A stretch of DNA of 64,000 bases from Spinacia oleracea (GCF_020520425.1 NC_079489.1:18500001-18564000); one strand, 5' to 3'; counted from the first letter of the stretch, positions 48,381 through 60,104 are shown. Program-made: numbers and translations. The notes: generated by a model not told the origin, from the letters alone.

Positions 48381-51300
48381 ATGGCTAGAACCAAGCAAAC
48401 GGCAGATCCTACGCGCCTGCGCTTGCGGGAGGAAACATTCACACCCCCTAGGGAGAGATATTCTTCCACCGCCCCGGCAGCCGACGAAGAATATGCCGAA
48501 CTCTTTCAAGAGATCGATGAATATGTCGAGGTGGAGGAGCAAACGGCAAGCTCGTCAGGGGGTACAGCGAGCCAGGCAGTGGGGGAGTCGAGCGTCGCTC
48601 CATCGCCATCGGCCGACGAGGAGCAAGAGTCCGCTCCCCAGCCTATTAGGCCCAGAGGACGGGAGGAGGCCCAACTGCTTCCGTCGGAGATTCACCCAGA
48701 CATGGGCTGGATGCGGTGGCTAGACAGGCATGGAGCCCAGATGAGGGACGACCTCTGCGTGGGGGAGGGGTACCAGATGCGTGTGCCGGCCGGTCTGGAC
48801 TCGACCGTCAGCCTGCTTGCCGAGGGAGAGTTCCCAGTGTATGCCGCATCCATCAAGCTCGGCATGAGATTCCCTCCACACCCCTTCGTTGTGGAAGTGT
48901 TAGATGGTTTTAACATTGGGGTGGCCCAGCTGACCCCCAACTCGTGGGCTGATATCTTTGGCTATATTGCCAAATGTGCGCTGAACGACGTGGAACCGTC
49001 TTTCAACGCTTTTTTGCATCTGGTCTCCCTTTCTCGTTCCCCCAGTGCCGCCAAAGGGTGGTTCAATCTGAGCAGCCGTGGTACATACCAAACAGTGGTC
49101 GGCAAGCTCAGCAAATGGCATATGTGGAGGAAAAGATGGGTCGTGTTTTACACGGACGACCAGGAGATGTACGAGAGGATGAGCCGCTGGAATTGCAATG
49201 CCAACTATATGGACCGTGACGAGCCCCTCCCACCCCTTACTGCCGAGGAGTGGGATCAAATAATGGTCCTGTTCAAGGCCAACACTTACCACTTAACCGC
49301 GGACAAGACTTTCCATGTGCCGGCCGAGTGGTTGCCGCACATTAGTCAGTTTCGGAATGAGGCCTTTCTAGCGGCCGTAGGCTTAGGATATTCTATGACT
49401 CGAGGTTGTATGCCAAATTATGTGCCGTCCCGCGTTGGTCTATTCATTTTTTTCTAATTTTGGATTTATTTTGTTCACAGCGGAAGGGATGAGCAAGTTA
49501 TCGGCGGCGGATATTGGGAAGGGCGACATGACCGATTGGATGGCCGACATCTATGAGGCCAAGATGCAGAAGGCCAAGGCCGAGTTGGAGGAGAAGGTGA
49601 GTATTCTCTTAGGTTGTTGTCTTTGCCAGTTAAGCTTTTCCCGTCCAGTGCCTACAGTGGGCGTCTTTTTTAGTGACGAGCCGTTATCTTGGCGTGTGAC
49701 CCGTGTTTTCTAAGGTAGGCCTCGTCACTTTTTAATGACGGGCCCCTAAGTTAGTGTTTTTCTTGCGGTTGCCAAGGTGCGCCTCGTCACCTTTTAAGAC
49801 GGGCGTCCCTTTGGTGACGAGCCTTTTTTTTTTTTTTTGCAAGTGACTCGTGATTGATAGGGTACGCCTCGTCATTTTTGAGACGGGCGTCCTTTTTAAT
49901 GACGAGCCACTATTCTTTGAGTGACTTGCACTTGATAAGGTACGCCTCGTCATTTTCGAGACGGGCGTCCTTTTTAATGACGAGCCACTATTCTGTGAGT
50001 GACTTGCGATTGAAAGGGTACGCCTCGTCATTTTTGAGACGGGCGTCCTTTTGAATGACGAGCCACTATCTTGTGAGTGACTTGTGATTGAAAGGGTACG
50101 CCTCGTCATTTTTGGGGCGGGCGTCCTTTTGAATGGCGAGCCACTATCTTGAGAGTGACTTGTGATTGAAAGGGTACGCCTCGTCATTTTTGAGACGGGC
50201 GTCCTTTTGAATGACGAGCCACTATCTTGTGAGGGACTTGTGATTGATAAGGTACGCCTCGTCATTTTTTAGACGGGCGTCCTTTTGAATGACGAGCCAC
50301 TGTCTTGTGAGTGACTTGTGATTGATAAGGTACGCCTCGTCATTTTTTAGACGGGCGTCCTTTTGAATGACGAGCCACTGTCTTGTGAGTGACTTGTGAT
50401 TGATAAGGTATGCCTCGTCATTTTTGAGACGGGCGTCCTTTTGAATGACGAGCCGCTATCTTGTGAGTGACTTGTGATTGATGACGAGCCACTATTCAGT
50501 GAATGACTTGTAATTCATCACGAGGCCCAATATCTGACTGTCCTTTACGCTCTTTTTCTTTTTAGCAAGCTAAGGACGCGGCTAAGGCGTCAGGGAAGAA
50601 AAAGGGGACGACTCTGTCCCAATTGAAGAAAAGGGCCGTGCCAGCTGGCTCGGAGACTCCGAGTACCTTCAAAAAGCCCAAACATATACCCCGCCGTCTG
50701 GTGAAGAAGGGCGAGTCAAAGGTTGCTGAGGGGGGTCGCCCTGATGACGATGAGATTGGCGTGGACAAGCCGTCTCTGGTTGTGGACTTGGTGTCCAAAT
50801 CAAAGTCTGGTGGGCATCCTGACGAGTTGGAGGACCCTCTTTCGGGAATTCCGGCCGACGTCCGTTCCCAGATTCCTGCGGAGGTGGCCCGCCGAGCTAG
50901 GTCATCGGGCGGTAAGTATTATTCGAACGTCGTTCAGAAGTATCGAGCCTCCTCTGGCAGTTCTTCTTACTCTCCGCGTCATCCTAAGGCCGTTGTTTTT
51001 CCTATAGCTAAAGACAAAGGGAAGGATGCTGCTGCTGCAGAGGACGAGAACGTACCCGCTACTCCTCACTATTCGTCAAAGGATAGGGTGGCTATATGCC
51101 GTAAGGTATTTAAGGCCGTCCCCGCAGAGTATGTTGCTTCTCTTCCTGGCCGCAAGACTGACGCCCAGTTTGGTGCAATCCAGGCCACCCTACTCGACGT
51201 GAGTCTATTTCCCACTTTGCTTGTACTTGTTTTTTCTTTTCAAGTCATTTACTAACATGTAGCTCCTTTTGCAGTTGTTCTGCCGCATGGAATTCTGCAA

Positions 51301-51589
51301 GAGTTGGAAGACGCGCACTGCTGAGGAGCTCAAAGCTCAGGTGGCTGAGTCCACCCACCATGGCGACTATGCATTCAAATCCATTGAAGAGGTCCGCCTG
51401 CAGATGCAGACGACCATATACCTTCAAGCAAAGGAGGTAGCTTCATTGAGGTCTGACAAGGCCGAGCTGCTTAAGAAGATCTTGGCGCAGGACAAAGACA
51501 TGGTGACAATGGTCGAGGAGGCCAAGACAGCGGCGGCGGAAATACGGACGCTTCAGGACCAGTTGCGGGAGTACCCTCAGGTCAAATAG
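48381..51589 (+). CDS. Antisense gypsy-type-transposon-domain protein with histone H3-like N-terminus
   Basis: Exons 48376-49404, 49481-49596, 50566-51198 and 51275-51589 (phase-compatible GT-AG) give about 695 residues. A leader intron (48171-48375) ends five bases before the ATG. The protein begins MARTKQTA, identical to histone H3 up to residue 7 of the mature tail, then diverges (DPTRLRLREE). An acidic low-complexity stretch follows. The central region (about 110-300; FPPHPFVVEVLDGFNIG, LTPNSWADIFGY, GWFNLSSRG) resembles the domain called putative gypsy-type transposon. Then come a lysine-rich segment and a helical, coiled-coil-like end. A TAG at 51587 truncates it. A relic frame with one frameshift (near 51615) and another TAG (51754) continues to a TGA at 51865. 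The role is unknown. An alternative first donor near 49437 is possible. Confidence 0.8.
49780..50500. repeat. 78-base tandem array in intron 3 of the antisense gene
   Basis: About nine copies, with successive TACGCCTCGTCA words at 49863, 49941, 50019 and 50097 (exactly 78 apart) and more degenerate copies on both sides. Each unit holds GCCTCGTCATTTTT and the inverted AATGACGAGCC around GACGGGCGTC, so each can fold. Because 78 is divisible by three, a 177-codon minus-strand frame runs through it. That frame is a by-product of the repeat. Confidence 0.93.
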
Positions 51590-51867
51590 GCGGCTGAGGA
51601 AGCCGAGCATCTTCGGGGGAGCTGGAGACGGCCAGGTCGCAAGTTCGCACCTTGCGTGAGCGTCTTCTGGAATCCTATGATCAGGGGGAGCAAGCGACCA
51701 AGGACGCTGTGAAGCACGCCTGGGAGAGCCACATGCCAGAGTATGATCTCGCGTAGTTCCAGCGGCGATTGGAACACAGTGCCGCTGTGTTGGCTGCTGA
51801 GCGTCTCGGTCAGCCGCCCCCTGAGTTTGTACCTTCTGATGATGAGGACGATGCGGCTGCTCCCTGA

Positions 51868-52139
51868 TTTGCTTCCTTCCAAGTTCTTCAAAATTTTATT
51901 CAAGTGTTCCCATGCCTAAGGGCAAAAACAATTATTTTGTTAAGTTTTGGCGCTGCTGGCGTCTGTACCATTGTGCCTGCTGAGCACACAACAATTTCTT
52001 TCTTCTTTGTTTTTGAATTCTGGGCTACTTTTACACGCCTTTCTACGGGCGTTGTTTTATAAGTAAATAGGTTATTTTTGTTGCTTCTTTTATCTCGCAT
52101 TTATTTGCTCTTCGTAATTTGATTATTCCTTAATCAATA
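51868..52139. other. 3' region of the antisense gene
   Basis: T-rich sequence following the relic stop codon at 51865, plausibly the untranslated end of the antisense transcript. No poly(A) signal stands out. Confidence 0.35.
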
Positions 52140-53390
52140 GGCTTAATCAATAGGTATGGTAGCCAAGGTGCAACTGAGTATACACTAAGCACGTTGGTGC
52201 CGCAGGCAACTGAGCATGCGCTAGGCACTATTGTGGTCGTCTCTTTCTTTGGCGAGCGTGTCTATAACGATGTTGATTGACGCAAGTCAGTCAATAGGTA
52301 TGATTGCCGCTAGACATGCTCGTCAAATGGGCTGGGCGGCCAAACGTTCGTGCCGCCGAACTTTTGAGCAAACAACCTTTGTTTCAAAGTTATTGGTGCC
52401 GCAGGCAACTGAGCATGCGCTAGGCACTACTGTGGTCGTCTCTTTCTTTGGCGAGCGTGTCTATACCGATATTGATTGACGCAAGTCAATCAATAGGTAT
52501 GATTGCCGCTAGACATGCTCGTCAAATGGACTGGACGGCCAAATGTTCGTGCCGCCGCACTTTTGAGCAAACAACCTTTGTTTCAAAGTTATTGGTGCCG
52601 CAGGCAACTGAGCATGCGCTAGGCACTACTGTGGTCGTCTCTTTCCTTGGCGAGCGTGTCTATACCGATATTGATTGACGCAAGTCAATAAATAGGTATG
52701 ATTGCCGCTAGACATGCTCGTCAAATGGACTGGACGGCCAAATGTTCGTGCCGCCGCACATTTGAGCAAACAACCTTCGTTTCAAAGTTATTGGTGCCGC
52801 AGGCAACTGAGCATGCGCTAGGCACTACTGTGGTCGTCTCTTTCCTTGGCGAGTGTGTCTATACCGATATTGATTGACGCAAGTCAATCAATAGGTATGA
52901 TTTCAGCTAGACATGCTCGTCAAATGGACTGGACGGCCAAATGTTCGTGCCGCCGCACATTTGAGCAAACAACCTTCGTTTCAAAGTTATTGGTGCCGCA
53001 GGCAACTGAGCATGCGCTAGGCACTACTGTGGTCGTCTCTTTCCTTGGCGAGCGTGTCTATACCGATATTGATTGACGCAAGTCAATCAATAGGTATGAT
53101 TGCCGCTAGACATGCTCGTCAAATGGACTGGACGGCCAAATGTTCGTGCCGCCGCACATTTGAGCAAACAACCTTCGTTTCAAAGTTATTCGTGCCGCAG
53201 AGCTTTTGAACAAACAACCTATGTTTCAAAGTTGTTCATGCCGCTGAGCTTTTGAACGAACAACCTATGATTTAAGGTTATTTGTGCCGCTGAGCTATTG
53301 AGCAAACAACCTATGTTTCAAAGTTGTTCATGCCGCTGAGCTTTTGAACAAATAACTTATGATTTAAGTTTATTTGTGCCGCTGGCACTT
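52140..53390. repeat. 199-base tandem array between the convergent genes
   Basis: TATGATTGCCGCTAGACATG recurs at exactly 199-base spacing (TGATTG at 52301, 52500, 52699, 53097; TGATTT at 52898), with a partial unit at the left. From about 53190 it gives way to shorter related units built on GTGCCGCTGAGCTTTTGAAC. The array occupies the space where the gag-pol and antisense transcripts would end. Such 3' arrays are known in Tat elements as seeds of satellite DNA. Confidence 0.95.
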
Positions 53391-53759
53391 ACTATGCCGT
53401 ACTGGTTGGCCAGCGGCTTGCTATACTGGGAAGGGAGTTGGATAGGTGATCAGCCTACAACTTGGTGCTAATCTGGGCCACTTCTTAGGCTTCAAACAAT
53501 TAGTCTTGCTGAGAGTTTTTGCTAATCTGGGCCACTTCTCAGGCCGTCATACAATTAGGCTTTGGTTATGCATTGGAGTGTACATTTTTATATTCATTGT
53601 GCGAGCAATAAATATTATGAGACAAATAGAGTAGTATTATTTATAACTTTGCAAGGCGAATTTAGCCGGTTACAAAAGTAATTACTACCCTACTATGACC
53701 ATTAGAGGCCGCCCCTTGGGCAATGGATCGTGGTACGTAAGACAAAGCTTAGCACATAG
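53391..53759 (-). other. 3' untranslated region of Tat pol
   Basis: Sequence downstream of the integrase stop codon. The word GCTAATCTGGGCCACTTCT is repeated (53468 and 53522). No coding sequence is supported. Confidence 0.5.
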
Positions 53760-56700
53760 TTAGACGAAATACTTCTTGAGATTGTCGGCATTCCAAGTGC
53801 GCAAAATAGGCCGGCCCTGCATGTCTTGAATGTGGTATGTTCCATCTCTAACCTCATCATAGATCTCATAAGGTCCCTCCCAAGTGGGCGTCAGCTTACC
53901 CTGTTCGTTTGCTCGTCCTGTGGATTCCATTTTCCTGAGGACAAAATCTCCCACTTTGAGCACTCTATTAGAGACTTTCTTGTTGTATTCTCTTGCCATT
54001 CTTATCTTGTACAGCTGTTGTCTGAGCGCTGCATTTCCTCTAACCTCGGGCAGGAAGTCCAGGGCTGCTTTCATTGTCTCCCAGTTAGCATTTTCGTCAT
54101 ACAGCATGACTCTCAACGTTGGTTCACACATTTCTATGGGTAGGACAGCCTCGGCGCCATAGGCTAGCAAGAAGGGTGTTTCACCGGTTGAATTCTTAGC
54201 CGTGGTGCGGATGGACCATAAGACATTTGGCAGCTCATCAGCCCATAGACCTTTGGCTTCGTCAAGCTTCTTTTTCATTCCTTCGGAGATAATTTTGTTG
54301 AACGCCTCTACCTGACCATTGGCTTGGGGACGTCCGACTGATGCAAAACAAGTGTGTATGCCGTGATCTGCCAGCCACTCTTTCAGCTTAGGCGTCTCAA
54401 ACTGGGGCCCATTATCGATGACGATAGCCTGTGGAATCCCAAAGCGAGTCATGATGTTCTTCCAAATGAATGCTCTCACATCAGTAGTTTTTATGTTTTT
54501 GAGCGCTTCTGCCTCCACCCATTTGGTGAAGTAATCTACAGCAACGATGACATAACGCCTTCCTCCTGGTGCGGCCGTAAATGGGCCTAGAAGATCCATC
54601 CCCCACTTAGCAAATGGAATTGGGCTTGTAATGGGTGTCAGAACTCGTGCCGGTCGGTGTATTAGGTGAGAAAAACGCTGGCATTTGTCACACTTCTTGA
54701 CCAGTGAAATTGCGTCCTCCTTAAGAGTCGGCCAGTAATAGCCGGTTCGAAGTGCCTTTTCAGCCAAAGCCCTTCCACCAATATGCGAGCTGCACAACCC
54801 CTGATGAAGGTCTTCTAAAATTTCCTGCCCCTTCTCAGGTGTTACACATCTTAACAAAGGACGGGAGTAGGCCTTTTTATAGAGGGTGCCGTTCCACATT
54901 TCAAACCAAGAGCATTTCTTCTGAAGTTTTGCCGCTTCCCTTGAGTCTTCGGGCAAGACTCCATTTATTTTGAAGTTTACTATGTCATCCATCCATGTGG
55001 ACGTCCTGTCAAGAGTTTCCACCTCCATTTGCTCAACACTTTTGTGCTCTTTTACCTCCCAAAACACGTGCCGAGGGGTATCACAAGACGCGGAACTTGC
55101 CAATTTTGACAGGGCATCAGCTTGGTTATTTTCCGAGCGAGGGACTTGCCTTACTTCAAAACTTTTCAGTGGCTCTACTTCCTGATGGACGGCCTACATG
55201 TATTTGACCATAGTCGGATCCCTAGCTTCGTAGGTCCCATTAACTTGGCTCACAATCAGTTGGGAGTCAGATAGTGCTACAATCTCCTCGACGCCTGCCG
55301 CCTTACACATTTTAATGCCACAAAGCAGGGCTTCATATTCCGCTTCATTATTTGACGCCTGGAAGTTAAATCGCATAGCATACTCAAAAGTATCTCCTTC
55401 TGGGGAGTGACAGATTATCCCAGCTCCACATCCATTCTGTGTGGATGAACCGTCTACATACACTGTCCACATCGTGTTTGTATTCTTGGCAAAGTCTGGC
55501 CTCTTCATTTCAACAATAAAGTCGGCACATGCCTGCCCCTTGACAGCTTTCCTCGGCTCATAGGTGATATCAAAGGCGTTCATCTCTATTGCCCAATTCA
55601 GCATTCGTCCTGACGCCTCCAGCTTTGTGAATGGCAGTTTGAGCGGTTGATCTGTGTAGACCACTATTTTGTGAGCTAAGAAATAAGGACGGAGCTTTTT
55701 GCTGGCCATGAACAGAGCCAAGCCAAACTTTTCCACTGTAGGGTATCTAACTTCAGCATTTTGAAAAACATGACTGACAAAGTATACCGGCATCTGTATT
55801 CCCTCCCTCTCTGTCAGTAGAACGGCACTCAACGAGTGCTCGGACACGGCGAGATACATGTACAAAGTCTCTCCTAGCAAGGGGCTAACAAGTCGAGGCA
55901 AGGTATGCAAGTGCTCCTTTAATCTGACCAATGTCGCCTCGGCTTCGTCCGACCATTCAAACTTGGCCTTCTTTCTGATTGCCCTAAAAAAGTAGTGGCA
56001 CTTGTCTCCAGCCCTGGAAAGGAATCTGCCCAGGGCGGCCAAGCAACCTGTGAGCCGCTGGACCTCCTTCACTGTCTTTGGTGAGCTCATATCAATTACT
56101 GCCTGGATTTTGTCTGGGTTGGCTTCAATTCCTCTTTCATCAATCAAGAAACCTAAGAATTTGCCTACCGTCACCCCGAACACACACTTCTTAGGATTCA
56201 ACCTCATGTTGTAAGCTCGAATAGTCTCAAATGTCTCCCTGAGATCAGTTATGTGCGCCGCCCTCAGATTACTTTTTACGATCATATCATCAATATAAGC
56301 TTCAATATTTCTGCCGAGCTGCTTAATGAACACAGTGTTAATAAGACGCTGAAAGGTGGCCGGTGCATTCTTTAACCCAAACGGCATCACATTGTAGCAG
56401 TAAAGGCCTTGTTTAGTAAAAAATGACGTTTTTTCCTGGTCGTCAGGCCACAACGGAATCTGATGAAACCCTGAGTATGCATCCATAAAGCTCATCATAG
56501 CATGCCCTGCTGTAGAGTCGACGAGCCGGTCAATCTTGGGCAATGGGAAACTGTCCTTGGGACATGCCTTATTGAGGTTGGTGTAGTCAACACACATTCT
56601 CCAAGTACCATTAGGTTTTTTGACGAGGACCACGTTAGCAACCCAGTCGGGGTACTGACTAGGCTCGACGAACCCTGCCTCCATCAACTTTTGTATTTCC

Positions 56701-59522
56701 GCGGCTGCCGCCTGATTTCTATCTTCCCCATGGTTCCTTTTCTTCTGACGAACCGGTTTGAAGTTTGGGTCCACATTCAGCTTATGGACGGCCACAGCAG
56801 GATCAATACCCGGCATTTCATCCACTGTGAAAGCAAAGATATCTTCAAATTCTCTCAAAAGGTGGACCAACTCTGCCGCCAGCGGGTCGTCAGGAGAAAT
56901 CCCGATGGGCACTACTCTGTCAGGTTTATCTGTGTTTAATACCACATTGAAATGAGCCCCAACAGGCTCTGGGCGTCTCTCTTCCATGTGCCCTGCTGAG
57001 ATAGTTAATGTTTCTTTGACGATCTTGGGTTGTGTGTCGCCACATTTTCGTTTGTTTCCCGATGTCCCTTTCTCTTCACCCGTCCCCCATGCTTCTGGAC
57101 TCAAGGTGGTTAGGTAGCAATCTCTAGCTTGTTGCTGGTCACCATGTATAGTGCTGACACTCCCATCGTCACAAATGAACTTAAGAAGCATCAGATGAGT
57201 CACAATGACAGCCTTTGCCCTATTCAAGGTGGGACGCCCCAAGATGATGTTATATGCCGTCAGGTCTTTCACTATGAGAAAACGGACGTCCATTTGTCGA
57301 GATTCCTTTTTATTTCCCATCCTCAGAGGAAGGGCAATTATGCCGACTGGGTGGATGATACTACCTCCGAAGCCTATAATGGGATAGTGGATTTTCTCAA
57401 TCTTTGAGGAATCATGTTGCAGCCGATTCAAGCACTCTAGACTAATTATGTCCGACGAACTTCCTGTATCAACCAAAATACGCCTAACCCTCAGATTAGC
57501 AACTTTTAACTCAATTACCAAAGGATCGTTATGCGGGGTGGAGATTTTCCCACGGTCGGCCTCGCCGATTTCCACTTTTGGAAACGGGTCAACTGTGGCC
57601 TTGCCGGACAGCATCACTTGCCCCAATCGCTTGGCATAATCCTTCTGGCCCCTCATGGTCGGCCCGCCGGCGGCCAATCCTCCGGAGATGACTGCTACGC
57701 ACTCTGGGTCGGTACGATTCCCATCTTCCTCAGAGGGAGGGGATTTGTTTTTCTTGTAGAAGGGTTTGCCAGAACCTCCCGTGTTCCTGCTGATATAACT
57801 CTTTAAGAATCCCTTGGCGGCTAGGCCGTCCAATGCCCTTTTCAAGCTCTTACATTCTTTGGTGTCATGCCCAATGTCACTGTGAAAGTGACAGTACAGT
57901 TTTGGGTCCCTACTTTCTGGTGGCGACTTCATGGGAAATGGACGATCAATGTCATATTTGGACCCGACGTCCATCAGAATTGTGTACATGTCTGTGTTAT
58001 ACTCAAATCGCTCCCGATCATAAGTTCTGGACCGTTTCTGGCCTGCCGCCCCGGGAGCCCTGTCTGACTCTTTTGCAATAGCCCACGTCCCGTTAGGCCG
58101 GCTCTTCTTTTCGAATTTCTCCTTTTTTGCCGCCGGCTCGGCGGTATCACTTCCTCTGGGATCTTTCGGGACGCTGCAAATCTCTGTTGCATGGATGAAG
58201 GCCTCGGCCTCATCCAGCACTTCTGGCATTGTTCGGACGCTTTTCTTTACCAGATCAAACTTGAAAGAGCCCTTTTTAAGCCCTCGAATGAAGTTATCGA
58301 ATGCAACACCATCTGGCAAATCCGGAATTTGCCCTGCCTCTAGATTGAATCTCTTCACATAGCTCCTCAGAGACTCGTCTTTCCCTTGCTGAATCCTACT
58401 CAGATGCATGCTCGTCTTCTTTTCTTCCTTGTGAGCCATGAACCGAGTAGAGAACAATAGCTCGAGCTCCGAAAAAGAGCGAATAGTTCCGGCTGGAAGT
58501 CTCTCGAACCACTTAGATGCTACTCCTTTGAGTGTGCCCGGAAAATACTTACACCAGGTTGAGTCAGTTGTTCCTTGGACATACATGTGATGCCGGTAAA
58601 CCAAGAGGTGCATGTCTGGATCTGTGGTCCCATCGTAAGCATCAATGTTGGGCGGCTTGACTTTGGGTTCCCTCGGGGCTCTCATGATGGAGTCTGCAAA
58701 AGGGGTGGTGTGTCCTAGGGCCATGTTGGACACTCCCTCCTGAATGTGATACACAGGATCTTGACGCCTTGAGTAAGGTACCCGCTGGGAAGACTCGCGT
58801 CCGCGAGTTTGACGGGTTGGACGGGTGACCCCTGGGCGCGCCTGGCTCAGATGCATATAAGTTGGATGAGGGAGAGGTCTATCCGGCATGACGGGGGTTG
58901 ACCCAGTGTCAGAAAGTTCAGACTCAGAGCCAGGAAATTGCTCTGCGCGTGGCTGCTCACGTCCTCGGGACGTTTCTCCAATCAGCCGCCGTGGCAGTCG
59001 GCGTGGTAGGTAAGACATTGCCTGATTGGGCTGACTTGCTGGCGGCTGCCTCCTCAGGTCCTCGCCTGTCTGCCTGGTCCAGACGTTTGGGGGGCGCAAA
59101 GAAAGTGTTGGCCTATTGCTTGCCGGCCCCTCCTGATTTGCAGCCACAGTAGTGGTGTAGATCAGCATACTCTTCTGTACCTCAGCATTAACTGTCTTTC
59201 CCATATCAGCTTGGAACTCAGCCAAAATAGCCCGAAGAGCACCCACAGAGACAGGCATATCAGGGTTTTCCTCTATTACTGTATCCGCCCGAGGATCCAG
59301 GTGCCCTCCAGGAGGGGTGCGATTGGCCTGGTCGTCCTCCTCGCTGAGCACCTCTACCTCGGCAGCGTGACGAGGGGTGTGCCCGGCCGCAAATATACGC
59401 GCGGCATCTCCAGTGATTCTCGTGGCCGGCGTATGATGTTCAGTCGGCATTTCTCTTTCGAGGGGTGGCCGCTCTACCCGCGTAGGCCGCCCAGTATAGT
59501 TGTCCTGTCGTTGATCTTCCAT
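53760..59522 (-). pseudogene. Tat gag-pol, one in-frame stop
   Basis: One frame from the ATG at 59522 (MEDQRQ) to 53760, broken only by TAG at 55194-55196. Order: Gag capsid region (KWFERLPAGTIRSF, RSYVKRFNLEAG), protease (LVDTGSSSD, about residue 682), reverse transcriptase (CVDYTNLNKACPKDSFPLP; active site YIDDM near residue 1073), RNase H. Then the additional archaeal-type RNase H (YVDGSSTQNGCGAG, NNEAEYEAL), and after the stop its end (NNQADALSKLA) and integrase (CDKCQRF, GMDLLGPF, VIDNGPQFE). The second RNase H places it in the Tat clade. The stop lies inside that domain, so integrase would not be made from this copy. Apparent starts further upstream are in the primer-binding site. Confidence 0.92.
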
Positions 59523-59534
59523 GTTACCGTACCT

Positions 59535-59553
59535 CCCCACAGACGGCGCCAAA
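59535..59553 (-). other. Primer-binding site of the Tat element
   Basis: On the minus strand TTTGGCGCCGTCTGTGGGG directly follows the LTR. This GGCGCCG core is usual for Tat and Athila elements. It fixes the direction of the element. Confidence 0.88.
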
Positions 59554-60082
59554 TGTTGTGGGGTTTTTCGGTGAGATACCTTGGAGGTTTTCCGGTAACT
59601 TTTAAGGATTTCGCAAGATTGTATTTTTATAGAGAGAGAAAGTAGAGAGAAGGCAGAGCAGCAATTGCTCTTGAATGTATTGATTGTGACCCCTTTTTCT
59701 AGGGAAGTGGGACTATTTATAGTACTAGGTTTTTGTGGGAATGACCTAATATTCCCTTTACATGATTGGCTAGGGTATGGGAGGAGGACATGTGTCCTTT
59801 CTCCTTACAATTCCCTGGCCCTTTTGGCAATAGTGGGCTTTTTGGGCCTATTGTGCTTATTCATACCACTTGGAATACCTACTACCTAGGCCCCTTTTCA
59901 GGTATAGGTACATTACATACATTTATACATTCTTAAATACAAATACATATACATTGTAAATACGCTGATTGATACCCATGTTGTGGTCTAGTCTTCGTAT
60001 GGTTTCTGCTTAGGGGGCGTAATACGTGCCATGTGTCGCATCCTCATTGGTACACGAAGGCATGGTAATTTTGCCCACAACA
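59554..60082 (-). repeat. 5' LTR of the Tat element
   Basis: Matches 47292-47821 with a few substitutions (for example TTTCGCAAG versus TTTCACAAG) and one base fewer near 59563. The minus-strand TATAAATA is at 59714-59721. It is followed at the right by target duplication ATAAC. Confidence 0.93.
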
Positions 60083-60085
60083 ATA

Positions 60086-60104
60086 ACTTTCCCCCAAAAA
60101 GAGA
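60086..60104 (-). other. Polypurine tract of the Reina-like element
   Basis: On the minus strand CTCTTTTTGGGGGAAAGTT follows the pol stop. The Tat element has inserted immediately after it. Confidence 0.75.

Larger units (their letters stand above)
47292..60082 (-). mobile_element. Ty3/gypsy Tat-clade element with an extra antisense gene
   Basis: A 12,791-base element with LTRs of 530 and 529 bases and duplicated target ATAAC (47287-47291, 60083-60087). The primer site is next to the right-hand LTR, so transcription runs leftward. The minus strand carries gag, protease, reverse transcriptase, RNase H, a second archaeal-type RNase H (the Tat hallmark) and integrase. The 5.9 kb between pol and the 3' LTR holds a separate plus-strand spliced gene and two tandem arrays. 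The LTRs differ at fewer than ten positions by eye, so it is young but older than the Tekay element. It inserted into the Reina-like element. Confidence 0.93.

Noticed and set aside
49732-50265. 177-codon minus-strand frame of repeating MTRRTLSITSHSQDSGS units
   Set aside because: It is an automatic result of the 78-base repeat, whose length is a multiple of three. It has no start context and no independent homology.
49780-53390. Tandem arrays considered as CRISPR-like
   Set aside because: The units are contiguous without unique spacers, and the context is a plant retroelement.
59523-59552. Start of Tat gag-pol at 59552
   Set aside because: That would use a TTG inside the primer-binding site. 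The first ATG in frame is at 59522.
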